A DNA stretch of 64,000 nucleotides. It comes from Albifimbria verrucaria. Its lineage: Eukaryota; Ascomycota; Sordariomycetes; Hypocreales; Stachybotryaceae. A model generated the notes under the pieces. The model did not search any database and was not told the origin of the DNA. It saw nothing but the letters and a program-made list of their open reading frames with translations. Position numbers and translations under genes: made by a program. The first letter of the stretch is position 1; each line of letters opens with the position of its first letter. Below are positions 1-12,100 of this stretch, in pieces. Location: NCBI GenBank assembly GCA_020081605.1, contig JAHREC010000007.1, positions 682,001 through 746,000 of the forward strand. The letters are read 5' to 3'.

Positions 1-493
1 TATCCATCCGGTAGCTCGTCGACGTCAGCTGTGAGAGCCTTGGATCGCATCTTATCCCCATCTTCGGGAGCCACATTCAAGACCTCGTCTGGGGCAGGCA
101 TCTTGAATGAATTGAAGAGGTCTTTGGTGTTCTTCTTAGCTTTGTATCGTCTCGCTATTAGGTAGCTTCACAATCATCTGTCCTGCATCAAATATTTGCC
201 AGGGCAGGCAAGAGTAGATGAGCCAACACAAGCAGCGTCGGGTTTCTAGATTGCATAAAGCAGAAAGAATACAGTTTGAGCAGCACGAGGGCTGTCAGCA
301 TGGTTAAATGCTCGTAGATAGCCACAAAACTCAAGGGTCTTTCCTTCAAGACTTGTTTCTTCGTGCTTGTGCAGTAGCGCTTCCAGACCGACTCGAAATC
401 CAACCTCCACCGCCTTGCATCTCTCCGAAGAACGCATCATCAGCCTCCAGCAGAGAGTTGCCGAATCAAAAGACAATCAGAAGACCAGGGTGA
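1..493 (-). CDS. unrecognised gene, partial at left edge
   Basis: Two minus-strand stretches read as protein-like: about 476-188, containing the motif KERPLSFVAIYEHLTML followed by a hydrophobic run, and about 165-1, which reads lysine-rich then acidic (KKNTKDLFNSF, then PAPDEVLN). The first stretch changes frame near 420, as other genes here do, and the two would need an intron near 165-190. The gene runs off the window, so its C-terminus is missing and the start is not certain. I do not recognise a family. The hydrophobic segment hints at a membrane protein. Three TRI6-type sites lie upstream (551-740), so it might belong to the cluster; that is inference. Confidence 0.3.
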
Positions 494-1708
494 CCGTAGT
501 AGCATGCTAAACGTATAAGCGTTGTCGGGCCTTTCGACACTCCGTCCATATTAGGCCCGGTATGGTCTCTCGTGAATGGTCCAAATAGAAGAAGCAAATA
601 CATCATACGTCAGATTACTGTCCTAGAACCAAATGCATGGAAGAATCTAGTAAGATGTTTCAGCATATCAGAGGTCAGGCCCACACGTCTCATCCATACT
701 ATCGGATCATATGAATGTTGAGCCTAGTGGGGAGGCCTGAACACTATGGCGTGTCTTGACTGAGTCAACCACACGCCAATGAAAAATAAGGTAAGTGCAC
801 GGCCTCTCTAAGATTCTGTCGGTTACCTAGATTACTGTACTGTAAGCCATTTGTTACTTTGTCGTCTTGATTTTAAAATTTAATAGTTGGCCATGTCTCG
901 TCTGTGTAAGTCAGCATCATGGTCCAATTGTGCAAGTTTTCATAAAACGCTATTCCTTAGTTTAGTCTCCAGGAACTTGATGATTTGTACTACATTGTTT
1001 GGCAATGCAATCGTCAGTGAACATCCTTGACAGCTAACTGATCTGTCGTTCAAGCAGACTTGTTTGAATAGAGGCTAGATCAATGAATTGGGCCTGTCTC
1101 CCAGCCTTGCAGAATATCATAAGTGGTGACAGGCCCACACCTAAATAGAAGCAAGGTGCCTTAACCGCTAACTGCTTACGGACCTGGTACTTTATAGTAC
1201 GATAGATAGCACCACAATACCCCGGTTCCCAAGTATCTTCGAGTGACGCGGGCTACCTCGTTTTATCTTGGTTTCCGTATATAACTTCAAGTATCTCGGA
1301 AAATCTCTTATTCGCTTTACTCCCTGCTTGACTGTGGGCCACTGCACGCTATTGCCGAGGAAATACGAAAGAGGCTTTTGAAGAACAGAAATTGCGGGAC
1401 AACTACGATGAGACGATTTGGTACGAAAGCAATGCTTGTTTAATGCAGTATTTGGTTGAAGGAGGTTGCCTCTTCAAACCACTATTTGACATTAACCCAT
1501 TAGCCAACCTGATAGATGTTGAGGAGTACACTATTTCTAGGCGGATTTCTACAAACTAGGCTCAATCAACATAAATGCTAAAGGCACAAAACAACTTCGA
1601 CATCAGCCGTATCTCACCTCTTTTTGTTCATATCAGGACACTGGTTTATGGGCCCGGACCTTCTATCTGCTACTAGAACATGTTTGCCTTATATGAGCTT
1701 CGCCCACT
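494..1708. promoter_or_regulatory. intergenic region with three TRI6-type sites
   Basis: No convincing gene is visible. Sites fitting YNAGGCC occur at 551-557 (TTAGGCC), 675-681 (TCAGGCC) and 734-740 (reverse TCAGGCC), all within 500 bases of the presumed 5' end of the left-edge minus-strand gene. The remainder, towards 1708, holds the 3' side of the TRI14-like gene and nothing else I can name. Confidence 0.35.
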
Positions 1709-2869
1709 TTATAATTCATTATCTTCGCCATAGACAAGCAAATCCACCTCCTCAGTGATGTCCTGGAAGACAAACTCCTTGGTGTGTCCGGCAACAGTGA
1801 TATTGGCACCGTCTGTGTATACGGAGACCACGTAAATGCGATCGGCCATCTGACGAGCGGATGTAGCCAGGGCCTGAGTGAGGCGGCTAGGAATGAAGCC
1901 GAGGAACTCAACCTCATGGAAGAGCTTGTCGCGAGATCTGAAGACGCCCACTCCACCAGAAGGATGATCGGGTGTCGCGTTTTCCGTCGCCAGCATAATG
2001 GTATCGTCATATTTCTCAGGAGGTTGAGCACGTTGGAGGTAGTGAACTCGTGGTAAGGAGTTTGCTTGATGACAACTGGAGTTCCCTCCTCGTCGTTGAT
2101 GTTGAAGCGAAGGAACTGCCCGATGATGTTGTTGTTAACAATCAGGGCGTCACCAACGTGGGTGATGCCAGTAAAGCCGTACAAGCGAGGAGGTCCAAGA
2201 GGCCCTCGACGTAGAATGTCGAGATCTTCTTGTCGGGCGTAATTCGCAAGACGTTGGACTTGTAAGTTCCAAGGACGTAGGTGTTTCCATCAGGTGCGAG
2301 TTCGGCATCAGCATAGCCGGCATACAAGCCGTTGTTGAGATGGAGCTGGTTCGTCACCTTCTTGGTACCCAAATCCATAGTAAGAAGATAGTCGGGTCCA
2401 GAGACGTTCAAGCCATTGGAGAAAAAGCATCACCATTATCAACAACAATCTCGAGAGTTTCAGCACGCACGGCGTCAGGTCGCAGCACCAGACCGCTAGT
2501 GTGCAAAGGGTTGTCGATGGCCGTGTCTCCGGGGTGGCTCAGCCCGGGAAACTCAAAGGTCTCCAAAACCTTGGATTCGTATGGGTTGAAAATGCTGACG
2601 GTAGCATTGTAAAGGTTGCTATTAACATTAGAAACTGGTGCACGGCCAGGAGACATATGCACCTATCATATGTTCTTACCTAACATAGGCAACACAACGT
2701 CTCTTATCCCACATGAAGTTCTCAGGATATCCCATGTACACGTTGTAAATCAAATCGCCTTTGGGCAGAGGGGGCATTCGCGTGGAGTCACGGATCCGTA
2801 ACCCGAGGTCCAGCTGGAAATGGCCTCACCGAGAGAGCTCAGCGAGCCCAGAACAACCTGCGGCAACAT
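1709..2869 (-). CDS. TRI14: TRI14-like cluster protein (beta-propeller-like, non-enzymatic)
   Basis: Start at 2869 (MLPQVVLGSLSSLGEA) and stop at 1709 give about 370 residues, the usual TRI14 length. Recognisable pieces in order are KGDLIYNVYMGYPENF, GLSHPGDTAIDNP, AELAPDGNTYVLGTYKSN, YGFTGITHVGDALIV and HPSGGVGVFRSRDKLFHEVEF, spaced like blades of an SMP-30/propeller fold. A short intron with donor GTAAGAAC lies near 2630-2680; its acceptor is not resolved. The frame shifts by one base at about 2785, 2415, 2195 and 2010, each at a G/C run. TRI14 is a conserved member of trichothecene clusters; it is linked to virulence or toxin output in Fusarium, and its biochemical role is unclear. It is divergent from the P450 at 3513 and shares its promoter. 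Family fit is from recognition, not alignment. Confidence 0.72.
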
Positions 2870-3512
2870 GTTGACCTCGAATTTTTTTACTATATTGTTT
2901 CAAGTGTGATTCAAAAAAGATCAATCAAACTCCCTCCTCTGTTCCTATATGTATATTATGTCCATTTCTACGACAACCCCAATATCATGGTCACGTGCAG
3001 TTGGATTGGTCCAAGTCACAGGTCAGGCCCTCCGCGTGGCTGGCCAACATTCGATATCTTATGATTTGTGACGTCAGATAGGCCCGAATCACTCCAAAAC
3101 ATAGGCTATGGATGTGAAACAAAAATTAACGGCTTTGTCTAGAAAAGGGTCGAAGGTGAGAGAAAAGGGTTTCGCTTGGCTGTGGTATGGCTCGGTCAGG
3201 CCGTGTCTTGGCCCCTTTTCTCGACGGGCCTTGCTGCAAATATGGGCTCAGAGACAGTCACTACAATTGTTAGAAAAGAGGGCCTAGAAAAATAACGAGA
3301 TATAAGCCAAGGTTTGTGCCCCTAATTAGGTTGCAGGCAGAGGCCTCATTCTCCAGTCATATCTGGACCTCCTCAACTACATCGTCGCGTTGCAATTGGA
3401 GTTGTATTGGCATACTTCTCCATTTTTTGTCCAGAGACCGACTAGTCTGGATCAGTTAATCGGGTAGCTTGTTTTCATTTCACCAGTCAGTACGAGGAGT
3501 AATTCGACAATC
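2870..3512. promoter_or_regulatory. bidirectional promoter TRI14-like / TRI11-like with four TRI6-type sites
   Basis: Sites matching YNAGGCC lie at 3023-3029 (TCAGGCC), 3196-3202 (TCAGGCC), 3281-3287 (reverse CTAGGCC) and 3342-3348 (reverse TGAGGCC). Four in about 330 bases is roughly ten times what chance gives for a motif expected about once per kilobase on both strands. Direct control of both flanking genes by the TRI6-like factor is inferred. Confidence 0.55.
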
Positions 3513-5059
3513 ATGACTGCGATCTTGATACAAGGTGCGATACTGGTGGCCGCCCTGTATGTGCTATCAATTCCAGCTCAGGCGTTCTACAATCTCTATC
3601 TGCATCCCCTAAGCAAGATTCCCGGCCCCAAACTATGGATTGCTTTTCCTATTCTGGGGCAAATTGCTCGTGTTAGAGGAGTTTTGGATGCGTATATGTG
3701 CAAGCTTCATCGCACTTACGGCGAGGCTGTTCGCTACGGACCTGATGAAGTTTCAATCATCACTGAACAGGCCTGGAGGGACATTTATGACCACAAACCA
3801 AACCAGCTCGAGCGTAACATTCTCTCATCCACAAGACGTCCTGACATCTTTGACGCCAACGAGGTTGACCATGATCGTTATCGCAAGGCCATGTCGCATG
3901 CGTTTTCTCCTAAGGGATTGCAGGAGCAGGAGCCCATCGTCAAGGGTTATCTCGATCTGTTAGTTGAGCGCCTACACCAAGTTGCCGCCAGAGGAGAGAA
4001 GACAGACATGGTCCAATGGTACAACTTCACCCTCTTCGACATCATTGGAGACCTTGCATTCGGCCAGTCCTTTGGCGGACTTCGCGACCAAGTTCTCCAT
4101 TTCACCATTTCTTTCACTTTTGAGGCCTTCAAGTTGTTGACTTACTTGGAAGCCGGAGCACGTTACCCTATCTTGCTGAAGATTCTCGAGCTATTCACAC
4201 CCAAGAGCATCATTGAGGCTCGAGACAGAAAGGAGGAGCACGCCGAAGCTACTGTCAAGAAGAGACTGGCAAACGGCTCCATGCATGGTCGTGGCGACTT
4301 CATGGATGCCATGCTTCGCAACCGTGGTAAGCCTCAAGGTCTCAACGACAAGGAGCTGGTCGCAAATGCTAGCACTCTCATCACCGCTGGTAGTGAAACC
4401 ACTGCCACAATCCTGTGCGGCATGACGTATTGGCTGCTGCGAACCCCTGCCATCTACGAGAAAGTAGTCAAGGAGGTTCGCGACGCCTACAAGGCTGATT
4501 CCGAGATTATCATGACCTCGACGACTACAAAGCTTCCATTCATGGTTGCCTGTTTCCAGGAAGCCTTCAGGCTTTATCCTCCTGTTCCTAGCTGCCTGCA
4601 ACGTGTCACCCCAGAAGCTGGAATCACTAATATTTCCGGATATGACATTCCCTGAATGTAGGTTTTTCCAAGTCGAGGAAAATAAAGCAGTGACAAAAGA
4701 AGCTAACATGTGAGTAGACCAAGGTTGGCGTCCATGCCTTGTCTGCATACACCGACCCCAAGAACTGGCACAGGCCAGATGAATACCTACCCGAGAGATG
4801 GCTACCTGAGGCCAAGAGTGACCAATCCTCCCCGTACTATAATGATCGCCGTAGCGCACTGCAGCCTTTCTCCGTCGGCCCACGCTCTTGCATTGGCCGA
4901 AACATGGCTGAGCAAGAAATGCGCCTCATTCTTGCCCGCTTGCTGTGGAACTTCGACTTTGAACTGTGCCCAGAGAGCCGTAACTGGAGGGAGCAGAAGA
5001 CCCATTACTTATGGGAGAAGCAGCCTCTGATGGTCAAGATTAAGAGCCGTGCCTTTTAA
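3513..5059 (+). CDS. TRI11: cytochrome P450, CYP65/TRI11-like
   Basis: Microsomal P450 of about 495 residues. Visible in order: an N-terminal membrane anchor (about residues 3-25), the proline hinge HPLSKIPGPKLW, I-helix LITAGSETTAT, ExxR in EAFRLYPPVP, the PERW region (YLPERWLPEAK) and heme-ligand loop PFSVGPRSCIGR with the cysteine thiolate. One intron at 4658-4717 has donor GTAGGT, branch GCTAAC and acceptor TAG. One base appears to be missing just before the donor (near 4652), which puts a stop there. TRI11 in Fusarium hydroxylates C-15 of isotrichodermin; relatives in other genera act at C-4, so the position oxidised cannot be read from sequence. It lies head to head with the TRI14-like gene. 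Another CYP65 role remains possible. Confidence 0.68.
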
Positions 5060-6134
5060 CAGGGATACCGGACATTATGAAACCCCGAATAATGTAACTC
5101 AGCTTGAATGATGAGTTGTTGTGTATTTGTGAAGGACCCGTATCCCTCCCATTGTCATTTGGGGTTGCATCTTACCTTGAAGAGCAAAGTATATAGTCGA
5201 GTGAATGAACGAAAAGTAAAATTCAATTTACCAAATTATGTTGATCAACCTGTGATTTGAACGAAAAGAATTTGTCAAGGAAATGGTATGGGCGTACGAA
5301 TGTTAGTTTTTGTGCGAACTTATTGCTACAGTTGAGTGAAGGGACCTGAGGGGCCGTATATTTAATGAGAAATTAATTCTGGCAGGCCCTAGCGGGTGGA
5401 CTCACTTAGCAAATATTCACCACTACAACAATTCAGTACAGGGTAGCCCCTTTGGCCCTAACAATTAGCCAACGCAGTTCAGACGGCAACGGCGTTGTGG
5501 GAATATTTACAAAGTTGAAGCCGACGAGTTGAATTTCAGTTCAGTTCATAGGATAGCATTTTAACGCCAAACTTCCAAATTCTTATGTTTACAAGCCATA
5601 TTCAGTTATATCATGGTTCTCGTCCTTGCCCCCTTCAACTCATTTTGATTATCGGTTGGGAATTCCCAGTGTGTATCCTTTCCATTTCAAAACTCTCTGC
5701 GCGTTATAATGACCTTCATAATTAACCTATATAATTCAATAGATAGAAATAAATTTTATCTACCGACATGATTTTATTTTCTTCGTGTTAAAACAATTAG
5801 GAAAGCTGTCTCGTTCACTTGTGGTAGTTATAGTAACATGCTATTAAAAATGTAAACGAGATGCTGCGACAAGCTTGCAATATTCTGGCGATGGTTTCAT
5901 AATTCAATCAGGATATTGATCTATATTCAGTTGCTTTATACTATGTGAAAGCTATTCTTTTGAGGATCTACAATATGTGCATCGATGGTGATGAGCCTAC
6001 ACGTCTAGGGTATGTATGACCGACCAGGTGCAGTCATGGCCAAGCGTTTTCCTTCCGACAGCTGAAAGTGAGAAGAATCATAGGGCAATTGTTTATGCTT
6101 CTTAACAGACTATCGTGAATGAAGCCTAGTTGAG
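5060..6134. other. intergenic region between convergent genes
   Basis: AT-rich stretch between the 3' ends of the P450 (+) and the acyltransferase (-). No open frame of note, no RNA gene and no repeat seen. It presumably holds both transcript ends. Confidence 0.6.
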
Positions 6135-8124
6135 CTAATTCGCATAAGCAAGCATGTAATCAGCGACATCCTTGGTGTATGCTTCGACAAGGGCCTCGCT
6201 GAAACATCCAGTATTGTAACAGAATGTCAAGCGGATGGCCTCTCTCCAAGTGTCCATTCGAAGGAATCTTTAGTCAGAATTAGCAGTCGTGTTTCAAAAG
6301 AATAGATGCTCTCCGTCAATGTAGACTTACGCATTAGATCCCACCACTTCTACACCACCAAAACAGTCTTCGACGTCGAAAAGTTTTTGCCACTTGGTCC
6401 ATTGACCTCGTAAGAAATAATAGCTTCGGAGCGACCATCATTACAGAAAGGCTATGCAAAGTCAGTCTTACGTCTCAAAGAGAATTCGAAAGAGGAATGC
6501 AGGCAGAAAGTGTTTGTGCACTTACCGGTGCGTGAGACTCCGCAACGGCATCTGAGGAACTGATTCATAAAGTCAGCATTATTAGTCAGTATTATGCTCA
6601 AATATGTTTTACTTACGCAATCAGGTCCGATACAAAGTTGTGGTTCGCGACGCTAATAGGCAGCAGATACTCGGACTGTCCCAGCCAGTAATCGTAGTCT
6701 TCCTTGACCTTCTTAGCCAGGTTGTCCAAAGCAGTCTTTAGACCCTCAGAACTGTCCTCTTGAACACCCCAAGATGCCAGCTTCTGGAATTCGACAATTG
6801 CAGCTGCTTGAGCGTTACCATATCGCTGGGTTTTTCGCTCCTCTGAGAGATATCCACGTCCATCTACAGGCAGTGGCGAGAAGAGGAACGCTGTGTCGCG
6901 TTCTGACTCTGGGATGGGATGGTGCTTCAACAGAGCCAGAACTGTCGCGGCGTGGCCCAGGTGACCGATGTTGTGCTTAGGACCTAGTCGAGCTTTGACT
7001 GCATCTGCAATCTTCTTGCTGTCTTCAATGCTCATGCAGTATCGAAACTGGACCGGGGATCCTTCCTTGTTGGTAACCGGGAGACCCCAGCTCAACTATA
7101 GTCACGAATCAGAGTGTTAGCGTCTCAAGATTTGATCTCATTTTTGCGTGTGGGTGCACAGGTGAGTACTTACACCTGCTTGTAGCTGACTAGTCAGGAG
7201 CTTCCTGTGGACTGTCTCATAGTCCGGTCCCATTCTGTCCAAGCCCACCAACATGACGTCCAAGATGGGCGGGTCTAGCCTTGCCTTCTCCTCACCCCAT
7301 TTATGGGCAGGTACGGTGTTCTCCTCGCCTTTGTCGAGGATCACAGCAGCACGTTTGACCAATTCAGATGTGAACTGGCGGCCCTTTCCATCCCAGGTGA
7401 GATGGTTGTAGAGGCACATGATGTCAACCTTGGTACCAGGCGTGAGCGGAGCTCTTTCGTGGGGAACATCAGCAGAAATAATAACGTCTAGAGGATTGGA
7501 AGGTCGTTGAACTGCTGCTGCTCTGCGCTTCTTGATGCGCTCAGCGCGCAACTCTGCGCTCGTCAAGGGTGTGACTTGGACAGATATGCTGTTGTTTGCC
7601 CAGGCTCGCGCTTCGCTGTGAGACTTGAATGGCTTGTATTGAACGTGTGGCAGATGTGGCTGCTTATTTTGTCCCCAAGACCCGTAACAAGCGATCGAAG
7701 GGTTTTCCCAGCGAGCGTCCAGCAGAGCCTTTACAAAGGCACGCTTAAGTCTTGGAAGCGTCAAGCCAGAAATATCACCTATGCGCAAGACAATATTGTT
7801 GTAGAAGTCATAAGTGCCCATGGCATTGGCATCTTTGATACCGACTAGAGCCTCAACACCATTGGCCTTTCTCTGCATCACAGAGTTGTCAGCCGGAGAT
7901 GGGTGCCATCGGTATTCTGCGGGGTCCAGGGTGGGTAGCTGGAGAGCAGGTTCCTCGGATTTGGAAGCTGCATCATCAGGAGCAGACTGAGACGAGGAGT
8001 CCGAGGGGATAGAAGATGCTACTGGGGAGTTGTGAGACTCGGAACCAGAAGTCAGAGAGTCATTGTCGAGAATTGGCTGCGATTCTACAACATCGGCCGG
8101 CTGCTGGCTTACGGAACCCATCAT
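6135..8124 (-). CDS. TRI18: TRI3-family acyltransferase (TRI18-like by position)
   Basis: Five exons: 8124-7174, 7095-6617, 6559-6526, 6451-6331 and 6267-6135, all with GTAAGT-type donors. The protein is about 560 residues: a Ser-rich N-terminal extension (residues about 10-55), then the condensation-type fold with HxxxD in YNHLTWDGKG. The C-terminal exon reads FLRMDTWREAIRLTFCYN. Exon 4 changes frame near 6405 by one base at a G run. Enzymes of this family move acetyl or larger acyl groups onto trichothecene hydroxyls. The gene shares a promoter with the PKS, so I suggest it loads the polyketide chain (TRI18 role) while the copy at 29.5 kb acetylates; the reverse assignment is possible. The start at 8124 is followed by a second in-frame ATG. 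Confidence 0.68.
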
Positions 8125-9137
8125 GAAGCAACAAGGCAGAGTCTTGGGAGGGAAATTGAGTGGACTCGTAAAAAGAGCAAAATCGTAACAGAGGAAAGGC
8201 AGGGACGGTTCAGCTTAGGTCATGCATTCCTTATATATCAGATCGAGCTGCAAAGATGCATCCAGTACTAATTCTGCCTAGAGTCCAAGCCTCCCTGCTT
8301 GATCGATAACATGATTACAAACATCCTTGATCATGCAGCATCGGATTTCGCTAGTCTGGACGACATCGAAGATCTTACGGCATTGTGAAAAGCCATTTGA
8401 GGCCGTATGCGTAACAATGCGGTACGCTTTGTTTCAACCGTCCGGCCCTACAGCGGATGCAACTAGCTGATGCAAAGGCAATCCTTACGGTACCTTGCAC
8501 GGGAGAGCGTGCAGTTCCTTCACGTGCTAAGTTTCAGTGCATTTTGTGTCAGACTAGCACTATTGCTGGGGCCTTTTTCACCGTACGGCCCTGCTTAGCT
8601 CCCCAAATCTGACCAACGGGTTGTGCTGGGCTGTCAGGCCTTACGGGTTTTAGGCGCCTAGACCAACCAGCGTGTCTCGATCGAAAACATGAGGACGGCC
8701 TCTAAAGATAACCAAACAAGTACTTCGTGCAGGGGTACACAGCCAATTGCAGTCTCGCGGTGGGCTTACTTGGGACTCAAGGTACCTAACTTGAGGTGAT
8801 TATAGCAAAGAGACAGGGGTGGCAAAGTCACGGCAACCGGGGAAGCATCCGTTCAGGCGCTGGCAAGTAACACTAGACAATTGTTCAGGAGGGGTTGTGT
8901 TCGTAACGTTTGTACGGCCATCGCAATGCACCGAATGGTGGTGGCACGGGTCTGATTAGGAACTCTTCTTTTACTCAGAACCATTCAACTCTCAAGTCAG
9001 TATATAGTCGAGCATCTCCTTCGAGGGACTGTCTATGAAACCTTTTTCGTCAGTATCATTTGTCCTTCAATCGGGTCACTTGCTCATGTCTCTTCCCACA
9101 CAATAATACATATCCTCCCACAACCACAATAGACAAA
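8125..9137. promoter_or_regulatory. bidirectional promoter acyltransferase / PKS
   Basis: TATA-like elements point both ways: TTATATATCA at 8231-8240, about 110 bases upstream of the acyltransferase start, and TATATA at 9001-9006, about 135 bases upstream of the PKS start. TRI6-type sites lie at 8398-8404 (TGAGGCC) and 8634-8640 (TCAGGCC, followed by T). The arrangement suggests that acyl chain synthesis and transfer are switched on together. Confidence 0.55.
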
Positions 9138-12100
9138 ATGAGCGGACCTAACCCCATTCCTCTGGCCATTGTCGGAATCGGCTGTCGATTCCCTGGCGAC
9201 GCTACCAACCCAGAGAAGCTCTGGGACTTAATAGCTAATGGGAAAAGCGCGTGGAGTGAAATCCCTGCTGACAGATGGAATGCCGACGCATTCTGGCATC
9301 CCGACCCAGATGACACAAATGGCACCCACAACGCCAAGGGAGGCCACTTTCTGAGCCAGGACCTTGGCCGGTTCGATGCCGGCTTCTTTAATATTTCCCC
9401 ACAGGAAGCGGCGTCTATGGTAAGTCTTTGTTCATCTGTCTCAGATGCGCTGCTAGACGCTAACCATGGCGCTTTACAGGACCCGCAACAGAGACTCTTG
9501 CTTGAGACCACTTATGAGGCGCTGGAAAGTGCCGGTGTCCGACAAGAGAACCTCCAGAAGTCCAACACAGCCGTCTACATGGCTATGTTTACCCGTGACT
9601 ACGACCGTAATGTTTACAAGGATATGATGAGCGTTCCCAAGTACCACGTAACCGGCACCGGTGATGCCATCCTGGCAAACAGGATATCGCATCTGTTTGA
9701 CCTGAGCGGTCCCTCGGTGACCATGGACACTGGATGCTCCGGAGGCATGGCCGCTATCGCCCACGCCTGCCAGGCCCTGCGCTCCGGGCAGTCAGACATG
9801 GCTCTGGCCGGTGCAGTCAACCTGATTCTTACTCCCGATCACATGATCGGTATGAGCAACCTCCACATGCTCAACGTCGACGGTCGTTCATACTCGTTCG
9901 ACAGTCGAGGTGCAGGCTACGGCCGTGGAGAGGGTGTCGCCACCCTAGTCATCAAGCGCCTCGACGACGCCATTCGAGACAACGACCCCATTCGCGCGGT
10001 CCTCCGCGACGCTGCCATCAACCAGGATGGCCACACAGCCGGTATCACTCTCCCCAGCGGCCCTGCCCAGCAGGCCCTGGAGCGCAAGGTGTGGGATGGT
10101 CTCAACCTGCAACCTGGAGCTGTAGGATACGTCGAGGCACACGGCACTGGCACGCTGGCCGGAGACAGTGCTGAGCTCGACGGTATCTCCAGGGTCTTCT
10201 GCCAGGACCGCGATGCCGATTCGCCCCTATTCGTCGGCTCTATCAAGTCCAACATTGGCCACACTGAGTGCGCCAGTGGTTTGGCTGCTGTTATCAAATC
10301 CGTCATGATCCTTGAGAAGGACGCCATCCCTCCCAACGTCAACTACGAGCAACCCAGAGAGTCTCTCCAACTGAAGGAGAAGAAGATCAAGGTCCCCGAG
10401 GCCCTTGAGCCATGGCCCCAGCAAGATGGCGTTGCGCGTATCTCGGTCAACAGTTTCGGATACGGTGGTACCAACGCCCACGCTGTCTTGGAGCGAGCTG
10501 AGCGCTCAACCCCTGCTGCTGGCGAGGATGAGGAGACCCTCGTCTCTTCATCATGTCGGCCGCCAGCCAGACCTCTCTCCTCAACATGCTGGCTACCAAC
10601 AAAGAATGGGTTTCTCAGAACGGTGAAAAGGCTTCAGCTCTCCGTGATCTGGCCTACACCCTGTCTCAGCGCCGATCCCTCCTGCCTTGGCGATTCAGCT
10701 GCGTTGCTTCCAACCAGCAGGAGCTTCTCAACGCTCTGGAGGCTGGCTCTAAGAAGTCTGATGCCATCACTCGTATCACCCCCGGTGCCAAGATCAGCTT
10801 TGTCTTCACCGGCCAGGGAGCTCAGTGGGCTGGTATGGGTAAGGAGTTGCTCTCAGAGCCTACCTTCAGCGCCTCGTTCCACCGATCCAACCAGATCCTC
10901 CAGGATCTTGGATGCTCATGGGACCTGGTCGAAGAAGTCACCAAGGCAAAGAGCGAGTCTCGCCTGCACGAGGCAGAGCTGGCGCAGCCCTCCACCACCG
11001 CTATTCAGATTGCTTTGGTCGAGTTGGCCAAGGAGTGGGGCGTCCTGCCCGACTCAGTCATCGGCCACTCCAGTGGTGAGGTCGGTGCTGCCTACGCCGC
11101 TGGATATCTCACTCAGGAGCAAGCCATCAAGATCGCCTACTTCAGAGGTTTCTCTTCCGGCCTGGCCAAGAAGGGCTGCGGAAAGGGTTCCATGATGGCT
11201 GTCGGTGTCGGCGAGTACGATGTTGAGCCTTACCTCGACCAGCTGACTCAGGGAGTTGTCGTTGTTGCTTGCCAGAACAGTCCCAGCAGCACCACCGTCT
11301 CCGGAGATGACGCCGCCATCTCTGAGCTTTCTGAGCTCCTGACCAAGGACTCCATCTTCAACAGGAAGCTCAACGTTGAGACTGCCTACCACTCTCACCA
11401 CATGCAAGCCGCTGCTCCCGATTACAAGGCCGCTCTGGGAGACATTGTTGACAACGGCTCTCCCGATACTGGCATTGAGATGTTCTCCACCGTCGCCGGT
11501 GGTCTCAAGACCGACGGATTCGGTGCCGACTACTGGGTTGAGAACCTTGTCAGCAAGGTCAGATTCTGCGACGGTCTGCACGCCTTGTGCGAGGCTAAGC
11601 AGGCTTCGTCCTCTTCTCGCGGCTCCCAGGCTCAGCGCATCTTCATCGAGATGGGCCCCACCCTGCTCTGGCTGGTCCTACTCGACAGTGCATGGCTGAT
11701 TTGGTTGTTCCTATGCCCTACAGCTATACTTCGGCTCTCGCTCGTGGAAGTGGAGCTGTCCAGACTGCTTTGACCATGGCCGGACAGGTCTTCAACCAGG
11801 GTTACCCCATCAACCTCGCAGCCGTCTCTGCTTCCGATGAGTCTACCAAGAACGCGAATGTCCTGTACAACCTTCCTTCTTACCCTTGGGATCACACCAA
11901 GAGGCACTGGAACGAGCCTCGCATGAGCCGAGACTACCGATTCAGGAAGCACCCCTACCATGACTTGCTTGGTCTCCGCATGACCGACCAGTCGCCTCTC
12001 CGACCTTCTTGGAGACACATGGTTGGTGTCGAGGGTCTCCCTTGGCTCAGGGACCACGTCGTTGACGGCTTGATGATCTTCCCCGGCTCTGGCTACCTCG

